From: G965279335 sp965279285
Lineage (GTDB): Bacteria > Pseudomonadota > Gammaproteobacteria > DSM-16500
Length of the DNA stretch: 64,000 bases
Direction: 5' to 3'
NCBI GenBank assembly: GCA_965279285.1
Contig: OZ257148.1
Span: 248,001 to 312,000, forward strand
Below, piece by piece: positions 9,082 through 16,226 of the stretch. Both the position numbers and the translations under genes were made by a program. The notes beneath the pieces were generated by a model. The model was given only the letters and a program-made list of their open reading frames with translations. It was not told the origin of the DNA and made no database searches. How positions within the stretch are numbered: position 1 is the first letter of the stretch; every line of letters begins with the position of its first letter.

Positions 9082-9090
9082 TGCTATAAT
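9082..9090 (+). promoter_or_regulatory. Extended -10 promoter for the ankyrin gene
   Basis: TGCTATAAT is a perfect extended -10 box with no good -35. It places the transcript start near 9097, downstream of the ATG at 9091, and so favours the ATG at 9127 as the true start. Confidence 0.6.
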
Positions 9091-9126
9091 ATGTTAAATC
9101 AGGTACATTTTTTTGGAGATAGACAG

Positions 9127-10539
9127 ATGCGATCGAGAAAAATCAGTGAGTTAGAAAACTATGAAGAAATTCTCGCCGTAATAAAAACCGGTAACCCACA
9201 AGCAGTCATAGCAACGCTATATAACTCTCTAACATCAAACGATGAGCTCATGGCAACTGACGAAAAAGGTAAAACATTATTAGCTATCATTAAAGAAGCT
9301 AAACTTGATTTTAATCAAAAACAGCCACTATTTAGAGATATAAAAGGCACACTACTAGAATCCCTTATTGGGAATAATATAGACAATACATACTACCCTT
9401 TTGACAAACTAGATTTAATACTTCGCTTAGGTGCTGATCCTAATCATATTATCGACGAGCAAAAAGAAACTGCTTTACATCGTTATGTTACGCAAAACAA
9501 CATCCAAGCAAAGGGATTAAAATTATTTATTGATTTTGGCGGCGATTTTGATAAAAAAAATAGCGAAGGAAAAAGTCCTCTCGACATGGCACCTAAACAT
9601 GTTGCTGATTTTATCCGACAATATCAAATGAAAAAATCCAATAAAACACTTATCAAAGCAGTTGGTAAATGGCGACAAAAAACCGAGTTAGCTCGCATCA
9701 AAAAAAAGCCTCTCCCACCAGTAAGCCTCCCCTTAAAAAATGCTCAAGCACCCGTGGCGAACCCACCCGATCCCGCATTAGCAAAACAATGGATTGCGAT
9801 GCATAAAACTCAAGAACAAGGCCTTGCCAAACAAGTCGTCAGCTCTATTCAACATATTCCTCATGAACATTTTTTATTTGGTTTAAAGTGTGCTGTTAAT
9901 AAATTTAATCGTTATTTACTTTCTTTACCAAAAGACAAAAGAGAATACATATTAGCTCTGCATTCTGACAAAAGTAAAAGCGATCACTGGGTAGCAAAAT
10001 TAGCTGAAAAATATCTTTTGTTTCCACCAAAATTAATTATTGCAACGATAGAAATAAATGGTTTTAAATGTGATGATAAAACATTTAATTTACAACATAT
10101 TGTTCTTATTGATGCTAGCTATTCAGGCAATGATGTAAAAAACCAACTAAATGGCTATACTAAAGCACTAGCTAAAAACCAAGCGCTTATCAACTTACAA
10201 CTTCATTATATTTTACCTTTTATTTCAGAACCTGCTGCATTACGATTAAGTCAATTTGATAACGTTATCATCCACACTCAAGAACAAATACCCGGATTTA
10301 ACCTCAAAGAAACTCTATTCGCAGGGAAAACTGCAACTTACTTTGACCACAAAGTGCCTGTTTCTGGCACCTCCACTATAGAAGCTATTGGTGAAGGAAA
10401 GCTAATAGGTAATAAGCCTGGAGTCTTGTTTGTAAAACAACAGACACCGCCTTATAAACAAAAACCTACATCAGCATCTGACAATGCTAAAGAAACGCCT
10501 CAAATTAAAGAGGATACGAAGAGCTTCACAAAAAAATAA
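9127..10539 (+). CDS. Ankyrin-repeat protein of unknown function, candidate effector
   Basis: 470 residues from ATG 9127, which follows GGAG by nine bases. The in-frame ATG at 9091 would lie upstream of the predicted transcript start. Residues about 80-170 hold degenerate ankyrin units ('LDLILRLGADPNHIIDEQKE', 'TALHRYV', 'LKLFIDFGGDFDKKNSEGKS', 'PLDMA'). After a basic linker comes a second domain (about 235-430) with 'KSKSDHWVAKLAEKYLLFPP' and 'QHIVLIDASYSGNDVKNQL'. The latter resembles the PRPP-binding loop of phosphoribosyltransferases (DDxxxTG) or, less likely, a caspase DACxSG box with Ser for Cys. The tail is charged (KETPQIKEDTK). No relative recognised with certainty. Confidence 0.7.
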   Translation: MRSRKISELENYEEILAVIKTGNPQAVIATLYNSLTSNDELMATDEKGKTLLAIIKEAKLDFNQKQPLFRDIKGTLLESLIGNNIDNTYYPFDKLDLILRLGADPNHIIDEQKETALHRYVTQNNIQAKGLKLFIDFGGDFDKKNSEGKSPLDMAPKHVADFIRQYQMKKSNKTLIKAVGKWRQKTELARIKKKPLPPVSLPLKNAQAPVANPPDPALAKQWIAMHKTQEQGLAKQVVSSIQHIPHEHFLFGLKCAVNKFNRYLLSLPKDKREYILALHSDKSKSDHWVAKLAEKYLLFPPKLIIATIEINGFKCDDKTFNLQHIVLIDASYSGNDVKNQLNGYTKALAKNQALINLQLHYILPFISEPAALRLSQFDNVIIHTQEQIPGFNLKETLFAGKTATYFDHKVPVSGTSTIEAIGEGKLIGNKPGVLFVKQQTPPYKQKPTSASDNAKETPQIKEDTKSFTKK

Positions 10540-10608
10540 CACCCGCTAGCTGCTTAAAAAAGCCGGCAGAATACTCATACGACACTAACAACATTTATCA
10601 GCCCTAGC

Positions 10609-10677
10609 AGCTATTCAGCAGTGTGCCTGGATCCCGCGGCTTGTCCGCGGGATCCAGGCACACTGCTGAATAGTTAC
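10609..10677. repeat. Palindromic element, class B core
   Basis: A near-perfect inverted repeat of CTATTCAGCAGTGTGCCTGG and CCCGCGG around a 5-nt loop, ending CTGCTGAATAGTTAC. The outer ends match those of the class A and C elements but the core is unrelated. It may also end transcription of the ankyrin gene. Confidence 0.85.
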
Positions 10678-10834
10678 GTTATTTTTTAAAAACCACGCAA
10701 CGCCTTGATTAATAAAAAATAAATATTTTCACTTTTCCCCCGCTAAAACCAAGCAATTTTCAAATCATGGACTATACTTCAGTGCATAAATCAAAAACCA
10801 GAAAACCACAGCGTAAAACGAGGCTTTTTATTTT

Positions 10835-11821
10835 ATGTTTTCCTACATCTCCAGCGATCTTATGAAAAAAGAAGATGCTATTGCTCTTGAGCGTGAACAC
10901 TTAGAAAGTGTTTTTACTAACTTTCGCCCCAAACATCCAAGCTCAGGAAGTTTTTTTGGTTTTGTCGCTGACGAAAAATCTCCTGTAGGCTATAGCGTTT
11001 TTAATAACGACTCAAAGCAAAATAAAACAACAGCCCTTCTTCCTGCGGGATTCTACACTGTCGTCAAAACTATACATGGACACTTCTTAGCTTTACGCTC
11101 TGAAACAAATAAAACTCAACATGGTGCATGTTTCACAAAAGCAAACATTAAATCTGAAAATGCAACAAAAATAGTTGAAATGGCGGGGGAAATATACGTC
11201 GACCAACAAGGAGTCATTCTTTTATTCCTTCCTCGCAGCGGCTCCTTTCATAAACAAATGAATCGAATTTATCATATTGATTCCAGTCAAAATCAACTAC
11301 AAAGAGCTCAACAATATTTAGAAAAAAGCAAACTCCCAGCTGTTGCTACACTCGCTGATTACAAAGCATTTGGAGATAGTGCTGCCACACCAGAAAATAA
11401 TCTGATGTGGGACACAGTTAATTATTTCTTTGAAATAAATGGCAACATGAAAATAATACTTCCTGGTATCGTCAGTATCACAAAACAACATGATAAACAT
11501 AAAGAAAACCCTACGTCATTATCGCAAGCATTAACTGAAACCCATATTTATGTTGATCAAAAACAATTTCAACACTTAAAAAGTAATGTTTCTCTCCTTT
11601 TTTTATCCTGTATTGCAGAAAGATATAAGCTATATTGTGAAAATCAACAAATTGACGCTATCACTATCACATTAAAACAAACAACACCCACAGCAACAAA
11701 CACCACCGTGACAAACTCACCGCCCCCTATGACATTATTTACATCGGCGGCAATACAAGCACCTAGTTCGTCCTCAGCTCAAGTTGATGTCAAAACAACA
11801 AACACGGCAATAAAGAGTTAA
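10835..11821 (+). CDS. Orphan 328-residue protein
   Basis: No family recognised. GAGG lies 11 bases before the ATG, and a TATACT box near 10773 could be its -10. The body (1-280) is mixed alpha/beta without signal peptide or membrane segments ('GFYTVVKTIHGHFLALRS', 'GVILLFLPRSGSFHKQM', 'NYFFEINGNMKIILPGIVS'). The last 50 residues are Thr/Pro/Ser-rich and disordered. It sits between the ankyrin gene and a small secreted protein in an accessory stretch. Cytosolic or a secreted substrate; I cannot choose. Confidence 0.6.
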   Translation: MFSYISSDLMKKEDAIALEREHLESVFTNFRPKHPSSGSFFGFVADEKSPVGYSVFNNDSKQNKTTALLPAGFYTVVKTIHGHFLALRSETNKTQHGACFTKANIKSENATKIVEMAGEIYVDQQGVILLFLPRSGSFHKQMNRIYHIDSSQNQLQRAQQYLEKSKLPAVATLADYKAFGDSAATPENNLMWDTVNYFFEINGNMKIILPGIVSITKQHDKHKENPTSLSQALTETHIYVDQKQFQHLKSNVSLLFLSCIAERYKLYCENQQIDAITITLKQTTPTATNTTVTNSPPPMTLFTSAAIQAPSSSSAQVDVKTTNTAIKS

Positions 11822-11872
11822 GACTGCCATGCTGAGAGTATTTTTGTTTGAAACAGCTTTCCTATGTCTATT

Positions 11873-11902
11873 GTGAGATCCTTCACTACGCTCAGGATGA
11901 CA
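11873..11902. repeat. Single copy of a second REP-like motif
   Basis: GAGATCCTTCACTACGCTCAGGATGACA with the short hairpin ATCCT...AGGAT belongs to a type of dispersed repeat met in many bacterial genomes. One copy only in this window. It lies in the 337-bp gap 11822-12158, with a promoter. Confidence 0.6.
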
Positions 11903-12035
11903 ATACACTCCCCGCAAACGCCCATCCCTGTAAGCATCAGCAGATTTTCATAAAATCAACGACTTACAAAGACAAAACAAAAACCCCTATTAAATCAACG
12001 ACCCAAAAACAAGCCTAAAACCCCAATAAAAAATG

Positions 12036-12044
12036 TGCTATAAT
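12036..12044 (+). promoter_or_regulatory. Extended -10 promoter for the Cys-rich secreted protein
   Basis: TGCTATAAT, identical to the box at 9082, without a convincing -35. It predicts a leader of about 108 nt before the ATG at 12159. Confidence 0.55.
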
Positions 12045-12158
12045 TACCCATAAGTTACAGATTCTCTGATTTATTGTTTGGCTCTTTTTATAATGTCCTC
12101 TATTTTTGAGATACGTTGTAAAAAGAAAAATCTTAATAACAATGAGGAGGGGTTTTAC

Positions 12159-12626
12159 ATGAAAGCACCAATAAAAGCAAAAAGCGTACTAACATGTGTA
12201 GCGATGGTGTGTGCTGTTTCTCTTGTTTCTCTCAACGCAAATGCAGAAGGTCGTTCTTTTAATTATTATTCCGATGGAGATAATTACACTCGTGGATTTA
12301 TGCGACAAGCAACTGCAACTTGTACAACCTTAACCAGTAATAAACCACTACCTACTTATGTTTGTTGTAAGTTAGTAGAAAGAACAGGCTGTCATAAATG
12401 GCGTACGGTCTGGAGTGGTAAATGGGTTTCTGGTAGTTGCGCAAGCGCAAGTCCATACGCTCGTCATGATAGTTCTTGTGACATGAATAGCCCTGTTATC
12501 ACCACAGGCATGCCTATTTTAGGTAATTGTCAATTCTCAACTATCAAGTACGAAAAACTCTATAAAAAGTATGTTAAACATTGGCGCCATCATCACCACT
12601 ATGTTGGTTGTGGATGTTCACGCTAA
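12159..12626 (+). CDS. Small secreted Cys-/His-rich protein
   Basis: 155 residues from ATG 12159, chosen because GAGGAGGGG lies eight bases upstream and because a clean signal peptide begins there: MKAPIKAKS, then a hydrophobic core, with cleavage after NANA near residue 29. The longer in-frame start at 12078 would bury this signal. The mature part carries nine cysteines (including TYVCCKL and the final GCGCSR) and a histidine cluster (HWRHHHHYVGC). Disulfides or metal binding at the C-terminus are plausible. No family recognised. It has its own promoter and a strong terminator, so it is a single-gene unit. Confidence 0.75.
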   Translation: MKAPIKAKSVLTCVAMVCAVSLVSLNANAEGRSFNYYSDGDNYTRGFMRQATATCTTLTSNKPLPTYVCCKLVERTGCHKWRTVWSGKWVSGSCASASPYARHDSSCDMNSPVITTGMPILGNCQFSTIKYEKLYKKYVKHWRHHHHYVGCGCSR

Positions 12627-12669
12627 AATAAAAAGTGACAACAGGCTCTTTATAAGAGCATATCTAAGA

Positions 12670-12705
12670 GGCTAGGTACTTTAAATACCTAGCCTTTTCA
12701 TTTTT
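12670..12705 (+). terminator. Rho-independent terminator
   Basis: Stem GGCTAGGTA / TACCTAGCC with a 7-nt loop followed by TTTTCATTTTT, 44 bp after the Cys-rich gene. Confidence 0.85.
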
Positions 12706-12722
12706 AATTTCAGTAAAAAAAC

Positions 12723-12853
12723 GTAACTATTCAGCAGCCAAAGAGCTTGGTGGGCACGCTGCGCTTTGCCCACCCTACAAAAATAAATTATACAAATGTA
12801 GGGTGGGCAAAGCGCAGCGTGCCCACCAAGCTCTTTGGCTACTGAATAGCTAC
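12723..12853. repeat. Full-length class A element (outer ends, arms, REP doublet)
   Basis: GTAACTATTCAGCAG, arm CCAAAGAGCTT, REP, spacer, inverted REP, arm AAGCTCTTTGG, CTACTGAATAGCTAC. The two halves match with only two differences over about 33 outer bases. Confidence 0.92.
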
Positions 12854-12862
12854 AAAAAAACA

Positions 12863-13357
12863 CTACTCGCTGACAACCGCTTTTTCAATAACAACATTAT
12901 TCACCGGCACATCTTGATGGCCTGATCGCCCAGTCGTTGCTACCATTTTAATTTTATCAATAACATCCATTCCAGCAACCACTTTACCAAATACACAATA
13001 ACCCCAACCGTCACTGGATTTAGATTTAAAATTTAAAAAATCATTATCAGCGACATTAATAAAAAACTGTGAGCTTGCTGAATGCGGATCCGATGTGCGC
13101 GCCATTGCAACAGTATAACGCTTATTTAATTGGCCTTTGTCGGCTTCATTTTCAATCGTTGCAGCTGTTTTTTTCTGCTGCATTTCTGCATCAAAACCAC
13201 CGCCTTGCACCATGAAACCATTAATAATACGATGGAAAATTGTTCCATCATAAAAACCATTTTTAACGTAGGTTAAAAAATTTTCTGCTGTTTTTGGGGT
13301 ATTTTCAAAATCTAATTCTAAACTAATATCACCATAATTGGTCTGTAATGTAATCAT
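12863..13357 (-). CDS. ppiB: Cyclophilin-type peptidyl-prolyl cis-trans isomerase
   Basis: 164 residues, the usual length of cytoplasmic PpiB. It speeds cis-trans isomerisation of proline bonds during folding. Catalytic cyclophilin marks: 'GTIFHRIINGFMVQGG' (Arg in FHRI), 'VAMARTSDPHSASSQFFINV' and 'WGYCVFGKVVAGMDVIDKI'. There is no signal peptide, so it acts in the cytosol. It lies between two class A repeats and is not in an obvious operon. Confidence 0.95.
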   Translation of the reverse strand: MITLQTNYGDISLELDFENTPKTAENFLTYVKNGFYDGTIFHRIINGFMVQGGGFDAEMQQKKTAATIENEADKGQLNKRYTVAMARTSDPHSASSQFFINVADNDFLNFKSKSSDGWGYCVFGKVVAGMDVIDKIKMVATTGRSGHQDVPVNNVVIEKAVVSE

Positions 13358-13398
13358 GAAACTTTCCTCTTTAAATAAATTTAATATTACCCTTCATT

Positions 13399-13454
13399 GT
13401 AATTACTCAGTAGCCAAAGAGCTTGGTGGGCACGCTGCGCTTTGCCCACCCTAC
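13399..13454. repeat. Half class A element
   Basis: Outer end GTAATTACTCAGTAG, arm CCAAAGAGCTT and one REP ending CCCTAC; the second half is missing. The arm is the same as in the element at 12723, 550 bp away, which suggests local copying. Confidence 0.85.
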
Positions 13455-13459
13455 AAAAA

Positions 13460-14278
13460 CTACTTAACACACTGCGTATTAAATGTTTTTACTAATTCCT
13501 GCACTGCTGATAAATCTAACTTTAACTTTCCTTGTTTTCTATAAGCATCAATTACATTATTAAAACAACCATGATACTTACCTTGCATTCCTGCTTGATC
13601 AACATCACCGATATCAACATAGGCTAATTTTTGCTCTGTGTCTTTATTCAAATCAAGCTCATAAACAGCTGCGCCCTGGCAACACGTAGCACAAGCGCCT
13701 AAATCATCATACGCAGCTAACTGATGCGGGTTTTGATTAACTAAATCAAGATAATCAAAAGCAGTTAAATTAACGCGATACGTTAATAACTGATCTTTTT
13801 TCTCAACTGCAGAAATACCGTTATTACATCGATCACCACTCACAAGAGTCGTCACGGTTAAATTATCGCCTTGCCGCTGCACTTGAAACAAAGAAGAAAA
13901 CTGTCCGCTGCCACCGCCGCTACTTAGCAAATAAACAATATAAGTATTTTTTCCCGCATTAAATACTTTGTAATAGCTATACGCATTGGATTTTTGCTCA
14001 GGCTCAGAAGACGATTGCCAAACATAATTAAAACCAACAAAACCTTTGTCGACTAATTGCTTATTTTCACCTGACACTTTATTTTCACTATTCGCTTGTA
14101 TGCCACAAGTTCCTAATGAAACAAGGCCTTTGCTATATTGTGCCTGCTCTAAACAAAGCGGATCAATTGCTTGCTTATTATAAAGAAATCCTGCTGGAAA
14201 ATCCTGTGGCAGCAACATCGAATAACTCAAACAAGGAAATAGCCCTATACATAGCAAAATGGCTATTTTACTGCGCAT
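13460..14278 (-). CDS. Exported protein of unknown function
   Basis: 272 residues from ATG 14278, which has AAGGAG at good distance; the in-frame ATG at 14284 is too close to it. A signal peptide is clear (MRSKIAILLCIGLFPCLSYS). The mature part is beta-rich ('SYYKVFNAGKNTYIVYLLS', 'DNLTVTTLVSGDRCNNG') with several cysteines, including GACATCCQG, which suggests periplasmic disulfides. No family recognised. Its start overlaps the end of fabV by 11 bp, so it is probably cotranscribed with it, though no functional link is evident. Confidence 0.7.
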   Translation of the reverse strand: MRSKIAILLCIGLFPCLSYSMLLPQDFPAGFLYNKQAIDPLCLEQAQYSKGLVSLGTCGIQANSENKVSGENKQLVDKGFVGFNYVWQSSSEPEQKSNAYSYYKVFNAGKNTYIVYLLSSGGGSGQFSSLFQVQRQGDNLTVTTLVSGDRCNNGISAVEKKDQLLTYRVNLTAFDYLDLVNQNPHQLAAYDDLGACATCCQGAAVYELDLNKDTEQKLAYVDIGDVDQAGMQGKYHGCFNNVIDAYRKQGKLKLDLSAVQELVKTFNTQCVK

Positions 14279-15473
14279 GATCATGCTCCTTGTTTATCGA
14301 TTCAATTTTAACATCAGGATTAACATCGCTTGTGTAATCAATACCTGATAAATTAAACCCAAACAAACGATAAAACTCATCACAGTAACCATCCACATCT
14401 GTCAATTGCTTTAAATTTTCTGAAGAAATTGTTGGCCAAATAGCAGCAATTTTTTCTTGTATGTCTTTTTTCATTTCTAAATCATCAAGACGAACAAATT
14501 CATTAACTGAATGTTGCTGAATATTAGCTAAATGATTTTTAAATAAACGATAAATTTGCTCAATACAACCTTCATGTGTGCCAGCTTCTTTCATTATTTT
14601 ATATAATAAAGAAATATATAAAGGCACAACAGGTATTGCTGCACTCGCTTGTGTCACCAACGCTTTATTTACCGAAATTAATGCATGACCATGACGCGCT
14701 TGTAATTTTTTATTTAATTTATCCGCTGTCATTTTTAAATGATCTTTTGCTTTACCGATGGTACCTTCTTTGTAAATAGGATAAGTTAACTCTGGCCCAA
14801 TATACGAATAAGCAACCGTCGTGATTCCATCCGCTAAAAGATTTTCTTTATTTAAAAAGTCAATCCACATTTCCCAATCGTCACCACCCATTACTGCGAT
14901 AGTATTTGCAATATCTTCTTCTGTTGCTGGTTCAATAGTAATTTCTTTTACTTCACCACGAAAAGCATCTACTGTTTTGCTAGTATAAGCTTTACCAATA
15001 GGTTTCAACACCGATGAATAAATATGACCTGTATCAGGATGTACACGACGTGGTGAAGCTAAACTATAAATAATTAAATCAACCTGACCCAAATCCTGAC
15101 GAATTAAATCGGCAGTTCGTTGTTTAATTTCATGTGAAAAAGCATCACCATTGATACTCTTCGCATAATAATTTTCAGCATGTGCTAACTTTTCAAATCC
15201 CGCAGAATTATACCAACCCGTAGAAGCAGTCCGCTTATCGTCCGCTTCTTTTTCATAAAATACACCTATCGTGCGAGCACCGGCACCAAATGTAGCTGCA
15301 ATCCGACTTGCTAAGCCATACCCAGTCGATGCGCCAATCACTAACACATTTTTAGCACCAGAAAATTTTCCCTGCGCTTTGACATAATTAATTTGTTCTT
15401 CAACCATTTTTGAGCATCCCTCAGGATGTGCTGTCGTGCAAATAAAACCTCTAATTTTTGGTTGAATCAACAT
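14268..15473 (-). CDS. fabV: Enoyl-ACP reductase FabV
   Basis: 401 residues, the usual length. It performs the last reduction of each fatty-acid elongation cycle (trans-2-enoyl-ACP to acyl-ACP, NADH). Family marks: N-terminal 'GFICTTAHPEGC', NADH loop 'NVLVIGASTGYGLASRIA', 'YSLASPRRVHPDTG', and the active-site Tyr-x8-Lys in 'IYKEGTIGKAK'. FabV is the triclosan-tolerant alternative to FabI. A GAGGGC ribosome site precedes the ATG. Confidence 0.95.
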   Translation of the reverse strand: MLIQPKIRGFICTTAHPEGCSKMVEEQINYVKAQGKFSGAKNVLVIGASTGYGLASRIAATFGAGARTIGVFYEKEADDKRTASTGWYNSAGFEKLAHAENYYAKSINGDAFSHEIKQRTADLIRQDLGQVDLIIYSLASPRRVHPDTGHIYSSVLKPIGKAYTSKTVDAFRGEVKEITIEPATEEDIANTIAVMGGDDWEMWIDFLNKENLLADGITTVAYSYIGPELTYPIYKEGTIGKAKDHLKMTADKLNKKLQARHGHALISVNKALVTQASAAIPVVPLYISLLYKIMKEAGTHEGCIEQIYRLFKNHLANIQQHSVNEFVRLDDLEMKKDIQEKIAAIWPTISSENLKQLTDVDGYCDEFYRLFGFNLSGIDYTSDVNPDVKIESINKEHDHAQ

Positions 15474-15559
15474 GGTGAGCCCTCTCGAAAAATTTATTTT
15501 GGAAGGCGTATCCTATACCGATACGGACTTAAATGACAATGGTCGTTGTCGATTCGACA

Positions 15560-15695
15560 GCAAGAATGAAAGCGCGTGTGAGCGCGATGTTTAAAATATC
15601 GCTCCAAGCTAAACATCCTTGTTTTAGGCTTGCCACCCATGGCAAGCAAGTCGCTTTATTTTAAACATCGCGCTCACACGCGCTTTCATTCTTGC
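15560..15695. repeat. Class C palindromic element
   Basis: Long perfectly paired arms (GCAAGAATGAAAGCGCGTGT plus GAGCGCGATGTTTAAAATA) flank the class C core, which includes GGCTTGCCACCCATGGCAAG and AAGTCGCTTTA. The common outer end GTAACTATTCAG is absent here. Confidence 0.85.
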
Positions 15696-15717
15696 CGCTC
15701 AAAAAACGCCCGCAGCC

Positions 15718-16032
15718 CTAATATTTTGCCAATGTAGGGTCAATTCTCTCTATCCAAGCCATTATTCCACCCGCTAAATTACTTACATGATCAAAGCCTT
15801 GCGACGCCAAAAAAGCCATTGCCCGCAGACCTCGACTACCATGCTTGCAATAGATGATAATATGCTGCTGCGAATCAAGCTCAGCTATACGATCAGCCAA
15901 CTCACCCATCGGGATCAATTTACCCCCAATATTGCATATATTATGCTCAAATGGCTCGCGCACATCCAATAATAAGTACTTTTCTTGCTGTTTTTGTAGC
16001 TGAACCAAATCTTCTGCTGTAATTTCATTCAT
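15718..16032 (-). CDS. Single-domain rhodanese-like protein
   Basis: 104 residues, one rhodanese domain. 'YLLLDVREPFEHNICNIGG' is the substrate-side motif, and the active-site loop is 'IIIYCKHGSRGLRAMAFLA' with the catalytic Cys near residue 62, so sulfur transfer is possible. It resembles GlpE or the rhodanese domain that follows MoeB in other bacteria. Cytosolic. It is a single gene between a class C element and a divergent orphan, so the partner is unknown. Confidence 0.85.
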   Translation of the reverse strand: MNEITAEDLVQLQKQQEKYLLLDVREPFEHNICNIGGKLIPMGELADRIAELDSQQHIIIYCKHGSRGLRAMAFLASQGFDHVSNLAGGIMAWIERIDPTLAKY

Positions 16033-16226
16033 ATAACGCCTTTTTGGTTAAATTTAGTTCTAATTTTTTGCTATTCTAGCCCCCCTCCTGTAGACATAAA
16101 CATCTATTTAAGCCTACAATAACTCAAGAATTAAAGGATGCCTTAAGGAAGCCTTAATAAATATATCCTTATACTATCTTTGCATATATCATAATAATTA
16201 AATAACAAAACATAACGAGAGTGCTG

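Noticed and set aside
12681..12863. Minus-strand frame of 60 residues with GGHAALCPPY and VGKAQRAH
   Set aside because: It is only the translation of the class A repeat; the same strings recur at 13338, 18220, 29416, 41604 and 55642.
15474..15717. A structured RNA gene in the class C palindrome
   Set aside because: Three more copies with the same core occur between unrelated genes, so a mobile repeat explains it better.
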